In this document: one piece after another, positions 34,838 to 43,453 of the stretch
Layout: each line of letters begins with the position of its first letter
How positions within the stretch are numbered: the first letter of the stretch is position 1
NCBI GenBank assembly: GCA_023248735.1
Contig: JAHFDY010000005.1
Coordinates: forward strand, 1-49,583
Origin: Myxococcales bacterium
GTDB lineage: Bacteria; Myxococcota_A; Polyangia; Polyangiales; Polyangiaceae
Length of the DNA: 49,583 bases
Direction: 5' to 3'
Program-made: the position numbers and the translations under genes
Notes under the pieces: generated by a model
Told to the model about the DNA's origin: nothing
What the model saw: the letters and a program-made list of their open reading frames with translations, nothing else
The model's database searches: none

Positions 34838-36039
34838 TGTGCACCTCCGACCGCTTTGACGATCTTGCTCGCGCCGTCGAACATTGTAGTCGCTGCCTCA
34901 ATTCGTAAGCCACTGTCGTTCAATATCTTGCGACCCAGTTCGACATTGGTTCCCTCGAGTCGAACGATGACGGGCACCTTAAGACCGAGGTTCTTCGCCG
35001 CGGCAACAACGCCGTTTGCGATTACGTCGCACTTCATGATCCCGCCGAAAATGTTCACGAAAATCGCTCTTACCTTCGGGCTCTTCAAGATCATCGAGAA
35101 CGCCTTTGTGACCTGCTCTTCGTTCGCGCCACCGCCAACGTCGAGAAAGTTCGCGGGCGCGACGCCGTGTTTTTCACCAACGTGCTTGATGATGTCCATT
35201 GTCGCCATCGCAAGACCCGCACCATTGACGAGACAGCCGACGTTGCCATCGAGCGACACGTAGTTGAGACCCGCAGCCTTAGCCTCGAGCTCAACGGCAT
35301 CTTCCTCCGCTTCGTCGACAAGCGCTGCCCACTCCGGGTGGCGAAACTCGGCGTTGTCGTCAAAGGTGACCTTGGCGTCGAGCGCCATCACCCCACCTTG
35401 CTTAGTGACGATGAGCGGGTTGATCTCAACCATCGAGCAGTCTTCTTTGACGAACATTTCGTACAGTGAAGCGCAGAGCTTTGCGAAGCCTGCAACGGTT
35501 TCCTTACCGTGTTTTTCGAGGCCGAGACTGTAGGCGAGTTGTCGCGACTGAAACGGAGAGAGGCCCACGATCGGATCGACGAACACGGTGAGAATTTTCT
35601 CTGGCGTCTCGGCCGCAACCTTCTCGATTTCCATGCCGCCTTCCGTCGACGCCATGAACGCGATGCGACGGCTGTCGCGATCGACGAGCGCGGCGAGGTA
35701 GAGTTCGCGCTCAATTTCGAGGCCTTGCTCGATGTAAAGGCGCTTGACCTTCTGCCCGGCGGGGCCCGTTTGGTGCGTCACGAGCTGCATGCCCAAGATA
35801 CGCGTCGCGAGCTCTTCGGCTTCCTTCGCGCCACCCTTTGCAACCTTGACGCCGCCGCCCTTTCCGCGACCACCCGCGTGGATCTGCGCTTTCACAACAA
35901 CGACGCTGCTGCCGGTCTCGGCGGCCAGCTTCGTAGCGGCCGCGCCCGCCTCGGCGACGGTGAACGCCGGATAGCCCTTGGGAATCGGCACGCCGTAGCG
36001 CGCGAACACTTGCTTGCCTTGGTACTCGTGAATCTTCAT
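34834..36039 (-). CDS. sucC: Succinyl-CoA synthetase beta subunit
   Basis: 401 residues from ATG 36039, with GAGGAG and a second GCCTCC directly upstream; the 13-codon extension is unlikely. It carries the ATP-grasp nucleotide site. Motifs: [80 protein letters not shown] and the C-terminal [24 protein letters not shown]. Full length. It is coupled to sucD by ATGA. Upstream, acyltransferase gene 36091 ends 51 bp away. Confidence 0.96.
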   Translation of the reverse strand: MKIHEYQGKQVFARYGVPIPKGYPAFTVAEAGAAATKLAAETGSSVVVVKAQIHAGGRGKGGGVKVAKGGAKEAEELATRILGMQLVTHQTGPAGQKVKRLYIEQGLEIERELYLAALVDRDSRRIAFMASTEGGMEIEKVAAETPEKILTVFVDPIVGLSPFQSRQLAYSLGLEKHGKETVAGFAKLCASLYEMFVKEDCSMVEINPLIVTKQGGVMALDAKVTFDDNAEFRHPEWAALVDEAEEDAVELEAKAAGLNYVSLDGNVGCLVNGAGLAMATMDIIKHVGEKHGVAPANFLDVGGGANEEQVTKAFSMILKSPKVRAIFVNIFGGIMKCDVIANGVVAAAKNLGLKVPVIVRLEGTNVELGRKILNDSGLRIEAATTMFDGASKIVKAVGGAQ

Positions 36040-36090
36040 GGAGGCTCCTCGAAAGCGGGGGCCTGACGGTATCACCAAATCGCGTGGTGG

Positions 36091-37164
36091 CTACGGCGAA
36101 CCCGCCTGCCTGCCCCACCGAGCGAGCACGCGTTCTCGAATCCGAAGAAACGGAACCTCGACCACGTGGTGCAGCGCCATGCTCAGTGCGATGACTAACC
36201 CGAGTCGGATTCCGAGCCCGACCATGCCGCTCTCACCCGAGAGCCGAAGAAGCCACGCTTTTGGAATCACCGCATGCACGAGATAGACAGCGTACGTGAG
36301 CTCCCCGGCGTAGCGGAGTCCTGGAAAACTCACCTTCGACCAGCTCGATTTTTCGTGGACGCAAGCAAGGAAAACCAACGCCAAGAACCACGTTGCAACG
36401 GTCGTGCTGTAGTCCCAGCGAAACCGAATCGAGTCAACCTGGGGCGTCACGATGAGCATCGCAATGAGGCCCACAACGCCCCCGAAGGTCGCGACGCGTC
36501 CGAGGCGATCCCAAACTTCGCGATGAAATTGCGCGACGTAGGACAGAAGAAAGCCCATCAGAAGCCCGTCCATGCGCAGGTGCGTCACTTTGGGTTCGTC
36601 CGCATCGCCGCTGAACGCTCTGTGGCGCAAGACGATCACCACAACCTGGATCGCGATCGTTGCGAGCAGCAACCACCGAACGTGATGGATCTTCCTCGTA
36701 GCGAGGACCAAGAGCGGCAAAAGCAGATAAAAATGCTCCTCGTTGCACAGCGACCACGAGACGCCATAAAGCGAAGGCGGAAAGTAAGACTGCAAGAAGA
36801 ACATGTGCTTCAGCACGGCACCGACGTCGGCTTTGTCGAAACCAACAGCACCCGTCGCACAGAAGATGGCAAGCATCGCGTAGTACGGCGGCAGTGTTCG
36901 CATCCAACGCTTCACGAAGAATCGGAAGGGTTGCATCGTTCCAGTCTTCGCGAGCTCCCGAAGAAGCTGTCCGCCGAGGAGCCAGCCGCTAATCAGCATG
37001 AACAGATCGACGCCGAGATACCCGCCGGTCGTGTACAAGCCGATGACCTTCACGCGTCCGAGAGATGGCATGTGAAGGGCCATCACCATCGAGATCGCTA
37101 CGACCCGCAGGAGGTCGAGGGTGGGATAGCGGATCGGTTGCGCGTCCTTCGCGGTTTCAGACAT
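36091..37164 (-). CDS. Acyltransferase family 3 (OafA/YrhL-like) membrane protein
   Basis: 357 residues with about ten transmembrane helices. The acyltransferase-3 start is typical: YPTLDLLRVVAISMVMALHM, where R of DLLRV and the His (after 'MAL') fit the family's catalytic R/H pair, and GGYLGVDLFMLISGWLLGGQ follows. The later WSLCNEEHFYLLLPLLVL is also characteristic. Such enzymes O-acylate carbohydrates, often surface polysaccharides. It lies 48 bp downstream of the GT4 gene start on the same strand and likely belongs to the same operon, which supports a glycan role. It ends 51 bp upstream of sucC. Confidence 0.88.
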   Translation of the reverse strand: MSETAKDAQPIRYPTLDLLRVVAISMVMALHMPSLGRVKVIGLYTTGGYLGVDLFMLISGWLLGGQLLRELAKTGTMQPFRFFVKRWMRTLPPYYAMLAIFCATGAVGFDKADVGAVLKHMFFLQSYFPPSLYGVSWSLCNEEHFYLLLPLLVLATRKIHHVRWLLLATIAIQVVVIVLRHRAFSGDADEPKVTHLRMDGLLMGFLLSYVAQFHREVWDRLGRVATFGGVVGLIAMLIVTPQVDSIRFRWDYSTTVATWFLALVFLACVHEKSSWSKVSFPGLRYAGELTYAVYLVHAVIPKAWLLRLSGESGMVGLGIRLGLVIALSMALHHVVEVPFLRIRERVLARWGRQAGSP

Positions 37165-37212
37165 GTGTCATTCGTTGCGGTGGACGATTGCGGCGTTCGA
37201 TTCCGAGCCCTC

Positions 37213-38379
37213 TCACGCGACCGCTCGGGCCGCTTGGACGAATCCTTCGGCGGTCTTGTCAATATCCCATGCCGCAATTCGCTCGAGTGACGCCGCACCC
37301 ATTGTTTGAAGCCGCCTCTTGTCGCGGCGCGCCTCATCCAAACACCGCGACAGAGCCGCCACGTCACCGGCTGGAAATACCCAGCCGTTGGTAGCATCAA
37401 CGAGATCGGGTGCCGCGCCCACTTCGGCTGAAGCGAGGATCGGACAACTCATGCTCATCGCTTCGTTGACAGCGAGGCCCCAGGGTTCCGTTCGCGATGG
37501 GATGACAAAAACGTCGCCGAGTGCGTAAATCGCGGGCATCTCCGTTTGATTTGCAAAACCAAGAAAATGGATGGCCGCCTTCGGAAAGGTGCGCGCGAGC
37601 GCTTCGAGTTCGCCGCGAGTTGGACCTTCTCCCGCAAGAATGAGAGCCGCGTTGTCGGGGGATAGCTGACCGAATGCGCGAATGAGATCCTGAGGGCCCT
37701 TATAATCAGCAAGCTTGCCCGCGAAGACGAACGTCGTTCTGTGTGCGTCGATACCAAGCTGTGCGCGACGCTCGGCGGCAGCGCGCTTGGCCGCCGCTGC
37801 GCGGCTGATGAAAAACTGATTGTCGACGGAGTAAGGGGCGAAAAAGATCCGCTCTTCGGGTACCCCGTAGTGGAGGTAGTATTTTTTGTTCAGGCTACCG
37901 GCCGAAATCGCACCTGAAAGTCGCCGGAAGAGCCCTCCCAACACAACGCGTTTGGCGGCGCGCACCCAAGCTTTCCGTGACTCGGTGAGCTGCGAATCGC
38001 CTCGAAGTAGAACAGGGATCCGTAGCGAACGCGCGGCGGCGATCACCGCTGCCTCGGTTGCGTGCCCGTACCCATGTGTAATCAGCGCGTCGGGACGAAA
38101 GTCCTTAATGCGAGTTGCGATTGACGGATTGATCAGTCCCCAAAAGTGGTCAGTGTGCGGTCGTTTCGCAATGTTGGGAACGAACTCGGAATCGTAGCCG
38201 TCAAGAAGTGGGATGTCCCAAAGAAACTCCCGCTTGAACCCAGGATCGAAGTTCTTGGTCACGCCGAAGTTCCAACAGAAAAAGACCCGAAGCGCGACGT
38301 CGGCACGCGCGGCAAGGCACCGAAAGAGCGGCGCTTGATACTGGATTGGATGCGAAGCGAGAATCGCGATGCGTGTCAT
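37213..38379 (-). CDS. Glycosyltransferase family 4
   Basis: 388 residues. GT-B fold: N-terminal IAILASHPIQYQAPLFRCLA, middle ITHGYGHATEAAVIAAARSL, and the GT4 donor-binding part with FVFAGKLADYKGPQDLIRAF, LILAGEGPTRGELEAL and VIPSRTEPWGLAVNEAMSMS, which contains the conserved E-x7-E (EPWGLAVNE). It moves a sugar from a nucleotide sugar to an unknown acceptor, likely for a surface polysaccharide. It ends 48 bp before acyltransferase 36091 and starts 6 bp after the kinase stop, so the kinase, glycosyltransferase and acyltransferase form a likely operon. Confidence 0.9.
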   Translation of the reverse strand: MTRIAILASHPIQYQAPLFRCLAARADVALRVFFCWNFGVTKNFDPGFKREFLWDIPLLDGYDSEFVPNIAKRPHTDHFWGLINPSIATRIKDFRPDALITHGYGHATEAAVIAAARSLRIPVLLRGDSQLTESRKAWVRAAKRVVLGGLFRRLSGAISAGSLNKKYYLHYGVPEERIFFAPYSVDNQFFISRAAAAKRAAAERRAQLGIDAHRTTFVFAGKLADYKGPQDLIRAFGQLSPDNAALILAGEGPTRGELEALARTFPKAAIHFLGFANQTEMPAIYALGDVFVIPSRTEPWGLAVNEAMSMSCPILASAEVGAAPDLVDATNGWVFPAGDVAALSRCLDEARRDKRRLQTMGAASLERIAAWDIDKTAEGFVQAARAVA

Positions 38380-38385
38380 TTGCTC

Positions 38386-40239
38386 TTACTCACTGAGCTT
38401 ACGTGCAAGCCACGCTTGCGCGAATAGGCGCCGCTCGGCATCGGCGAGGGCACGCGTGACGCGTATCGCGAGAATAGCTGGCACTACGTACATCGAGAGC
38501 GTTGTCGACCAGAGGACTACCCTCGTAAGAATGGGCGGAAAATTGACAAGACGTGGCACGACGATGATCGCGTTGCCGGTGATCACTGTCGACGGCGAAA
38601 GAATGCCTGCGGTCTCCAGCCCACACACAAGTGCGTAGAAGGAGACGGCACTGACGAAACTGAGCGTCTGGAACTTCGGGTACGAGCCGGTGTTGATGAG
38701 CCACACTCCCGCACTCGTCACCAAGATGCAGGGCAGCATGATGAACGCTCCAAACAGGTTGTAAACCATCGCCAATAGGCAAGTGCCACAGATGAGGGCA
38801 AGGAGCGGCGAGCGCCAAGTGACCCGTTTGCGTCGACTGAGCCAATACGCGGACCCAAAGCAAAGCCCGATGAGTGCGAAACCTATGATCGCGAGGCCCC
38901 AGCTTCTGACGCCCATTTGCACCAGGACGGGTACCCACAGAAACCAAACGGTAAATGCCCACGCTGCTTCCTTCATCCCGCTGCGGAACTTTCGGTGGAC
39001 CTCGCGCGCGAGTGCGAGCTCGCCCTCCACTGGAAGCCGGTCGGGCGCCGTGAGCAAAAGATCGCCAATCGCAGAGAGAGCCCTTCGATTCGACGGATCG
39101 AGGGCGAGGGCGAGATTCGCTTCGCGTAGCGCCAAAATGCGCGACGCGTGCGCGCGCTCCGCGTCGACGGTGCTCGCGGCTCCCTGTGCTGCGCGGTGAG
39201 CCGCCTCAACATGACCACGCGACAATTCGCGCCTGCGCTCGGTGTCGCGCGCACCATCGAGATACCCTTCGATCGCCTCGGCAACCTCGCGCGCAGAGGC
39301 GTAACGTTCGTCTGCATCCTCGCTTGTTGACTTCACGCAAACAGCATCTAGTTCCGGAGGAATGCTACGTTCGGGTGCGCGAGCGCTCGGGGTCCGATCG
39401 GCTTCGGTAAGCTCGCCACCGAGCGTCGATCGCAACTTCGCGACAGCGTTGTCACCACCATGCAGGGGTTCCAGCGCGAGCAGCTCAAAGAGAATGCACC
39501 CGAGGGCGTAGACGTCCGCGCGCGCGTCGACGTGAATGTCGTCCGCCTGCTCCGGCGCCATGTAGCCAGGCGTACCCAAGATGACACCCGCAAGCGTCAT
39601 GGGCTCAGTGCTGTGACATAACGAATCCGACGTGTCATGGTCGCCGACCACTTTCGCGATTCCCCAGTCAAGCACGTTGACTTCACCGAATTCACCCAAC
39701 ATGACGTTCGCTGGCTTGAGGTCGCGGTGGATCACCCCACGGGAATGCGCAAACGCGACCGCGAGACACGCTGACGAAAACGCCCGGAGTAGCCTTGGAC
39801 GCGCGGCGACGTAACCCGCGAGATCGCCGCGATGCAGGTCATCGATGAGGTGAGCGAGGGACATGCCATTGACCCGTTTCATCACGAAGAACGCCTCGCC
39901 ACCCGGGCCGTGATCGATCTCGTATACGGGGACGATTGCGGGGTGTTCGAGCCTCGCTTGCACGCGTGCTTCGCGCTCGAAGCGCGCGCGCGTCGTTGCG
40001 TCCTGCGCCGCGTCGGCGTGTATCGACTTGATCGCCACGTCGCGCCCGATCAACGAATCGCGGCAAAGATCAACTTGACCCATGCCCCCGACTCCGAGGA
40101 CCGCGATCGCCTCATACCTGGGCGGTAGGTGCGCGGTTGCCCCTGGCACTCGGTCGACACGCCGATTTCCCTTCGCGTTTTCGACTCGGATCGTTGCGTC
40201 GTTCGAGAAGGTCGCATCGCGATCGTCAGGCTCTTTCAT
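38386..40239 (-). CDS. Membrane-anchored Ser/Thr protein kinase
   Basis: 617 residues from ATG 40239; a TTG four codons upstream is less likely. Hanks kinase: G-loop VLGVGGMGQV (47-56), Lys70 in VAIKSI, catalytic loop HRDLKPAN (171-178), DWG in place of DFG at 191-193 (frequent in bacterial kinases) and MAPE (227-230). A helical juxtamembrane region with EAAHRAAQGAASTVDAERAH follows. The C-terminal part has several hydrophobic segments (AFTVWFLWVPVLVQMGVRSW, LAIIGFALIGLCFGSAYWLS, PLLALICGTCLLAMVYNLFG and later), at least five helices. Signal input from the envelope and control of the following glycosyltransferase and acyltransferase genes are both possible; neither is shown. Confidence 0.88.
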   Translation of the reverse strand: MKEPDDRDATFSNDATIRVENAKGNRRVDRVPGATAHLPPRYEAIAVLGVGGMGQVDLCRDSLIGRDVAIKSIHADAAQDATTRARFEREARVQARLEHPAIVPVYEIDHGPGGEAFFVMKRVNGMSLAHLIDDLHRGDLAGYVAARPRLLRAFSSACLAVAFAHSRGVIHRDLKPANVMLGEFGEVNVLDWGIAKVVGDHDTSDSLCHSTEPMTLAGVILGTPGYMAPEQADDIHVDARADVYALGCILFELLALEPLHGGDNAVAKLRSTLGGELTEADRTPSARAPERSIPPELDAVCVKSTSEDADERYASAREVAEAIEGYLDGARDTERRRELSRGHVEAAHRAAQGAASTVDAERAHASRILALREANLALALDPSNRRALSAIGDLLLTAPDRLPVEGELALAREVHRKFRSGMKEAAWAFTVWFLWVPVLVQMGVRSWGLAIIGFALIGLCFGSAYWLSRRKRVTWRSPLLALICGTCLLAMVYNLFGAFIMLPCILVTSAGVWLINTGSYPKFQTLSFVSAVSFYALVCGLETAGILSPSTVITGNAIIVVPRLVNFPPILTRVVLWSTTLSMYVVPAILAIRVTRALADAERRLFAQAWLARKLSE

Positions 40240-40251
40240 TCGTACCGACAA

Positions 40252-40571
40252 ACGGTATCCGCGAGCCGGCTCTTTTTACATGCCTAACTCTCTATTCACC
40301 CCGCGTGCCTCAGCCGCGGGCGATGGGTCGCCGTATGCACTCTCCCTCGGGAAAGGAGCGCACGCGCAGATATGTCAACCAACTTAACTACACACCGTTA
40401 AGACACCTCAGCCTACACGCACATGCACTCCGCATTCCTCGCAGCGGCTCGCTTAAGACATGGCAAGTTGAGGCCGTTCTCGTCAATACGGGATACCTGC
40501 GACTCTACGAGTTGCGGTTGTTCAGAGGCAATCGTTGTGGCCTATGCGCAACGAACATGGGGGAGGCTTTA
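40252..40571. other. Divergent intergenic region of about 320 bp
   Basis: Located between the kinase gene (minus) and the exported protein gene (plus). More AT-rich than the flanking genes, which fits a promoter region for the strong-SD gene at 40572. A hairpin CCCGCG/CGCGGG with a 9-nt loop lies at 40300-40320. No confident promoter boxes and no encoded protein pattern. Confidence 0.35.
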
Positions 40572-41723
40572 ATGGCGCGTCGTTTCACACACCTTGTCGT
40601 CACATCTGGATTCCTACTTTCGGCAACGGTTGCCACAGACGCAGACGCCAACTGGTTCAAGAAGAAAATAGCCAAGCCGGTTTCACACACGGCAACTGGC
40701 GCGGCCAACACAGTTGCAGACGGAGCGACGAGCGCCGCGGGGGCCATCGCACATCAGGCAGCAAGCGACCTTTCGAAGGCGACAAAGTTCACGGACAGCA
40801 CAATCGCGACTGCCAGCAAAGGAACCGTCGACACCTACAAGACCACCATCCACGCGGCTTCATCGACGTACCTCGAAGCGCAAGACAGGATCGAGGACTT
40901 TGCAAAGGACATGGAGAAATATGGCAAGGGTGAACTCGAGCGCCTGTTGCGCGAGGCTTACTCGCTGTCCAGAAGCAAATACGTAAGGGTCATTGCCCGT
41001 CTGAAGAGCTGCGCCCAAGGCTTGGTTAACAACGCTCCGCTCACGGCGAAGCTGATCGCCAAGGCCGTAGAGAACCACACCGAAGACGCAGAGACCGCAA
41101 GCCTCATGGCGAAGTTCAAGACTTCCAATGAGTTTCAAGCGTGCGTTAAGGACAGCCTACAGACTGCGGCGCTGCCGCCTTATTCTCACAGCGGGAAAGC
41201 CAAGCCCACGGGGCGGCAGGACGATCTCGACGAGTCACTCAACACGTTCAAGCTCCGTTCGTTCACGTTTGGACTCCTGCTCGAGGCATCGGCGCCGGTT
41301 CTTGGCGGCGAAGCTTCGATCGGCTTCGCCGTCGACATCAACAGCCCCAAGCCGGCGTTTAGAGGCTGGCTCGGAATCGAAGGCACGCTCAGCACGGAAG
41401 CAGAGGGGGGCGCTTCCGGCAGTCTCCAAGCTGCGCTCTGGACGAACGACGCGCTGCACATGACGGGTCCTTCGCTGAGCGCCGAGCTCTCTGGACCCAT
41501 CGAAACGGCCTATGGGACCTTCCAAATGGGAGCCCAAATTTACTTTGGAATTCCTTCAGCGAGCGACTGGAAGAAGGCGTTCGTCAAAGGAAAGCCCGAC
41601 GTGACAAAGATGTTCCCCTTTTCCGGCCTTGGCTTCTCGATTGGCAAGGCGACCGGCGACAAGGGTGGCGTCGTTTTCGGCGTCGGCGGCGGCTACACCT
41701 GGACGCTGCCCAAGGTGAAGTAA
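40572..41723 (+). CDS. Exported protein of unknown function, helical then beta-rich
   Basis: 383 residues from ATG 40572 with GGGGGAGG 5-6 bp upstream; the longer frame is not coding. Signal peptide about 1-27 ending in DADAN (AxA cleavage). Residues about 30-190 are Ala/Thr-rich and helical (ATGAANTVADGATSAAGAIA, then EAQDRIEDFAKDMEKYGKGE). Residues about 215-383 alternate hydrophobic and Gly-rich strands (TFGLLLEASAPVLGGEASIG, GASGSLQAALWTNDALHMTG, GTFQMGAQIYFGIPSASDWK) and end in VVFGVGGGYTWTLPKVK. Two Cys lie in LKSCAQGL and FQACVKD. The helical-then-beta layout is suggestive of a pore-forming or barrel protein, but I know no match. It starts a plus-strand group with the next two genes. 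Confidence 0.75.
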   Translation: MARRFTHLVVTSGFLLSATVATDADANWFKKKIAKPVSHTATGAANTVADGATSAAGAIAHQAASDLSKATKFTDSTIATASKGTVDTYKTTIHAASSTYLEAQDRIEDFAKDMEKYGKGELERLLREAYSLSRSKYVRVIARLKSCAQGLVNNAPLTAKLIAKAVENHTEDAETASLMAKFKTSNEFQACVKDSLQTAALPPYSHSGKAKPTGRQDDLDESLNTFKLRSFTFGLLLEASAPVLGGEASIGFAVDINSPKPAFRGWLGIEGTLSTEAEGGASGSLQAALWTNDALHMTGPSLSAELSGPIETAYGTFQMGAQIYFGIPSASDWKKAFVKGKPDVTKMFPFSGLGFSIGKATGDKGGVVFGVGGGYTWTLPKVK

Positions 41724-41773
41724 TTCGCACGCTTGATGTCGAATCCTTGTGACAACGTCGCCATGTCGCACCA

Positions 41774-42694
41774 ATGTCACTGCGCATGCGCGCTTTCGTC
41801 GTCTCCGTTTTGCTCGGTGTCGCGGGCTGCACCACGTCTGCGCCCGTCAAGGTTGCCGATTCTGGCGCCGCGCCGTTAGACGCGAGCAGCAACGCCGACG
41901 GCCAGGGCGCTTCTGCGTGCAGCGCGCCGGCGGAACAGCGTCCGCCAGGAGCGACATGCGTCCTTAGCGTCAAAGGCACCGTAACCGACTTCGATAGCGT
42001 GCCGCTGCCCGACGTCGTGGTCACCTTTTGCGGTCAACAATGTTACGGGACCCGCTCCGACGAAAAGGGCGCCTTCTCGGTCACCGTCGGTGACTTTGTC
42101 AATCGCGAGAACTACGCGATTCACGCCGACGGCAGGCCCGATCACGCGGTTGACTACTACCGACTCGCGAAGGGCGACGCAGACACGATCGTGCTCGATG
42201 CGCCAATCCGTTTGCCACGACTTCCCGAGGGCGGCCCCGTTCTTCCGGAAGACCACGCCCCGGCTTCGAGCATTACAAACGGTGACCTAACCCTTGGGAT
42301 TGCCGCTGACACGACGTTTGAACTCGACATCGCAGACTTCGGCAAAGGCGATACGAACCGCACCTTGCGCGTCGCTGCCGTCGCGCTCACCATGGTCCCA
42401 ACTTCCGCCCTCACGGCCAAGCTCGACGCGGTCTATGCGCTCGCGCCGTCGAGCGCCAAGGCGTCAAAGCCCATGTCGGTCACCCTCAAGAACGCGTTCG
42501 AGTTGAAGGCAGGCACCGAAGTGGAGCTCCTGGTACTCAGCGACGACTACTTCTTTACCACTCCGCCAACCGTAGGAATTTACCAGGTGGCCGCCACCGG
42601 GCGTGTCTCCAGTGACGGGAAAGTGATCGAGACGGATCCTGGTCAAGGAATATCCCTCATCACCTGGCTCGGTGTTCGTCAAAAAGGAAAGTAA
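41774..42694 (+). CDS. Lipoprotein with carboxypeptidase-regulatory-like domain
   Basis: 306 residues; lipobox GVAGC gives Cys19 (ATG 41786 also possible). After an Asp/Ser/Ala linker, SVKGTVTDFDSVPLPDVVVT followed by GQQCYGTRSDEKGAFSVTVG fits the CarboxypepD_reg-like/Ig-fold module that often leads secreted proteins. The rest is beta-rich with no catalytic motif. Cysteines lie in SACSAPAE, ATCVLS and FCGQQC. Predicted envelope-facing. It ends 2 bp before the thioredoxin-like lipoprotein gene, so the two are cotranscribed. Confidence 0.78.
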   Translation: MSLRMRAFVVSVLLGVAGCTTSAPVKVADSGAAPLDASSNADGQGASACSAPAEQRPPGATCVLSVKGTVTDFDSVPLPDVVVTFCGQQCYGTRSDEKGAFSVTVGDFVNRENYAIHADGRPDHAVDYYRLAKGDADTIVLDAPIRLPRLPEGGPVLPEDHAPASSITNGDLTLGIAADTTFELDIADFGKGDTNRTLRVAAVALTMVPTSALTAKLDAVYALAPSSAKASKPMSVTLKNAFELKAGTEVELLVLSDDYFFTTPPTVGIYQVAATGRVSSDGKVIETDPGQGISLITWLGVRQKGK

Positions 42695-42696
42695 CC

Positions 42697-43410
42697 ATGC
42701 GCATCCGAATGATCTCGCGAATTAGCCCCGTCGTGCTCCTGCTTGCCTGCTCAAGCCCTCTCGACCACACCGGGAGCGACGCCGCTGATGGTTCCGTAGT
42801 CGGTGATGGCGGTGCCCAACCGGATGCGGTCGTCGAAGCGGGCGCCGAGTCGGGCGCAGATGCTCCACCAGTGATGGGCGCTTACCCGAGCGGCCCTTAT
42901 GGCAAAGCCGCAGGCGACGTGATCGCCAATTTCACTTGGCAAGGTTACGTGACTGAAGGCGACGCGATTGCCACTACAAAAGCCTACGGCTCATATTCGC
43001 TCGACGATGCGCGCAGGTCGGGCAGGAAATACGCGATGATCAATCTCTCCGAGAGCCTTTGCCCAGGCTGCCAAAAGAGTGCCGGCGAGCTAGCAGCTGA
43101 CGGTAAGGCGACCTATGACGCCGGCGGCATCGTGATCGAGGTGCTGTGCACGACGGGCTTCGTGACACAGCCGACGAAGAGCGACCTCGACGCTTGGATC
43201 AACAAGTACAAGCTTCCGGTCACGACCGTGAAAGACCCCGATGGCACGGGCACCGCCACACTTACGGCACTCGGCCAACGCGAGCAGGCCTACATCGTCG
43301 ATTTGGCGACGATGAAAATCGTCAAGGTTATTTCCGGCTCACTCACGGGCATGACGGACACGAGCGCGAAACTCGGCATGCTCGAGTTGCACAAGTTGCT
43401 CGGAAAATAG
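42697..43410 (+). CDS. Thioredoxin-like lipoprotein with CPGC motif
   Basis: 237 residues; lipobox LLAC (Cys18) after a short signal, then an Asp/Gly/Ala linker. The fold starts at GPYGKAAGDVIANFTWQGYV; the redox motif is Cys122-Pro-Gly-Cys125 in LSESLCPGCQKSAGEL, with a helix following it as in TlpA/AhpC-like proteins. A third Cys lies in VLCTTGF. It probably acts as a thiol:disulfide or peroxide-related protein in the periplasm; substrate unknown. It is 2 bp downstream of the regulatory-domain lipoprotein. Convergent with the Cys-rich lipoprotein gene. Confidence 0.82.
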   Translation: MRIRMISRISPVVLLLACSSPLDHTGSDAADGSVVGDGGAQPDAVVEAGAESGADAPPVMGAYPSGPYGKAAGDVIANFTWQGYVTEGDAIATTKAYGSYSLDDARRSGRKYAMINLSESLCPGCQKSAGELAADGKATYDAGGIVIEVLCTTGFVTQPTKSDLDAWINKYKLPVTTVKDPDGTGTATLTALGQREQAYIVDLATMKIVKVISGSLTGMTDTSAKLGMLELHKLLGK

Positions 43411-43422
43411 GCTACGCGACTG

Positions 43423-43453
43423 ACTCCAGCCGGCTGGAGTTGGATCGCAACTC
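43423..43453. terminator. Overlapping inverted repeats between convergent genes
   Basis: A perfect 18-bp palindrome, ACTCCAGCC/GGCTGGAGT (43423-43440), overlaps a second perfect hairpin, GAGTTG/CAACTC (43437-43442 and 43448-43453). Located between two convergent stops, 13 bp past the plus-strand one and touching the minus-strand one. Compatible with a bidirectional terminator, though neither T-run is present. Confidence 0.4.

Noticed and set aside
40240-40251. TTG as start of the second kinase gene
   Set aside because: It adds only four residues, and ATG 40239 is in frame and the standard choice.
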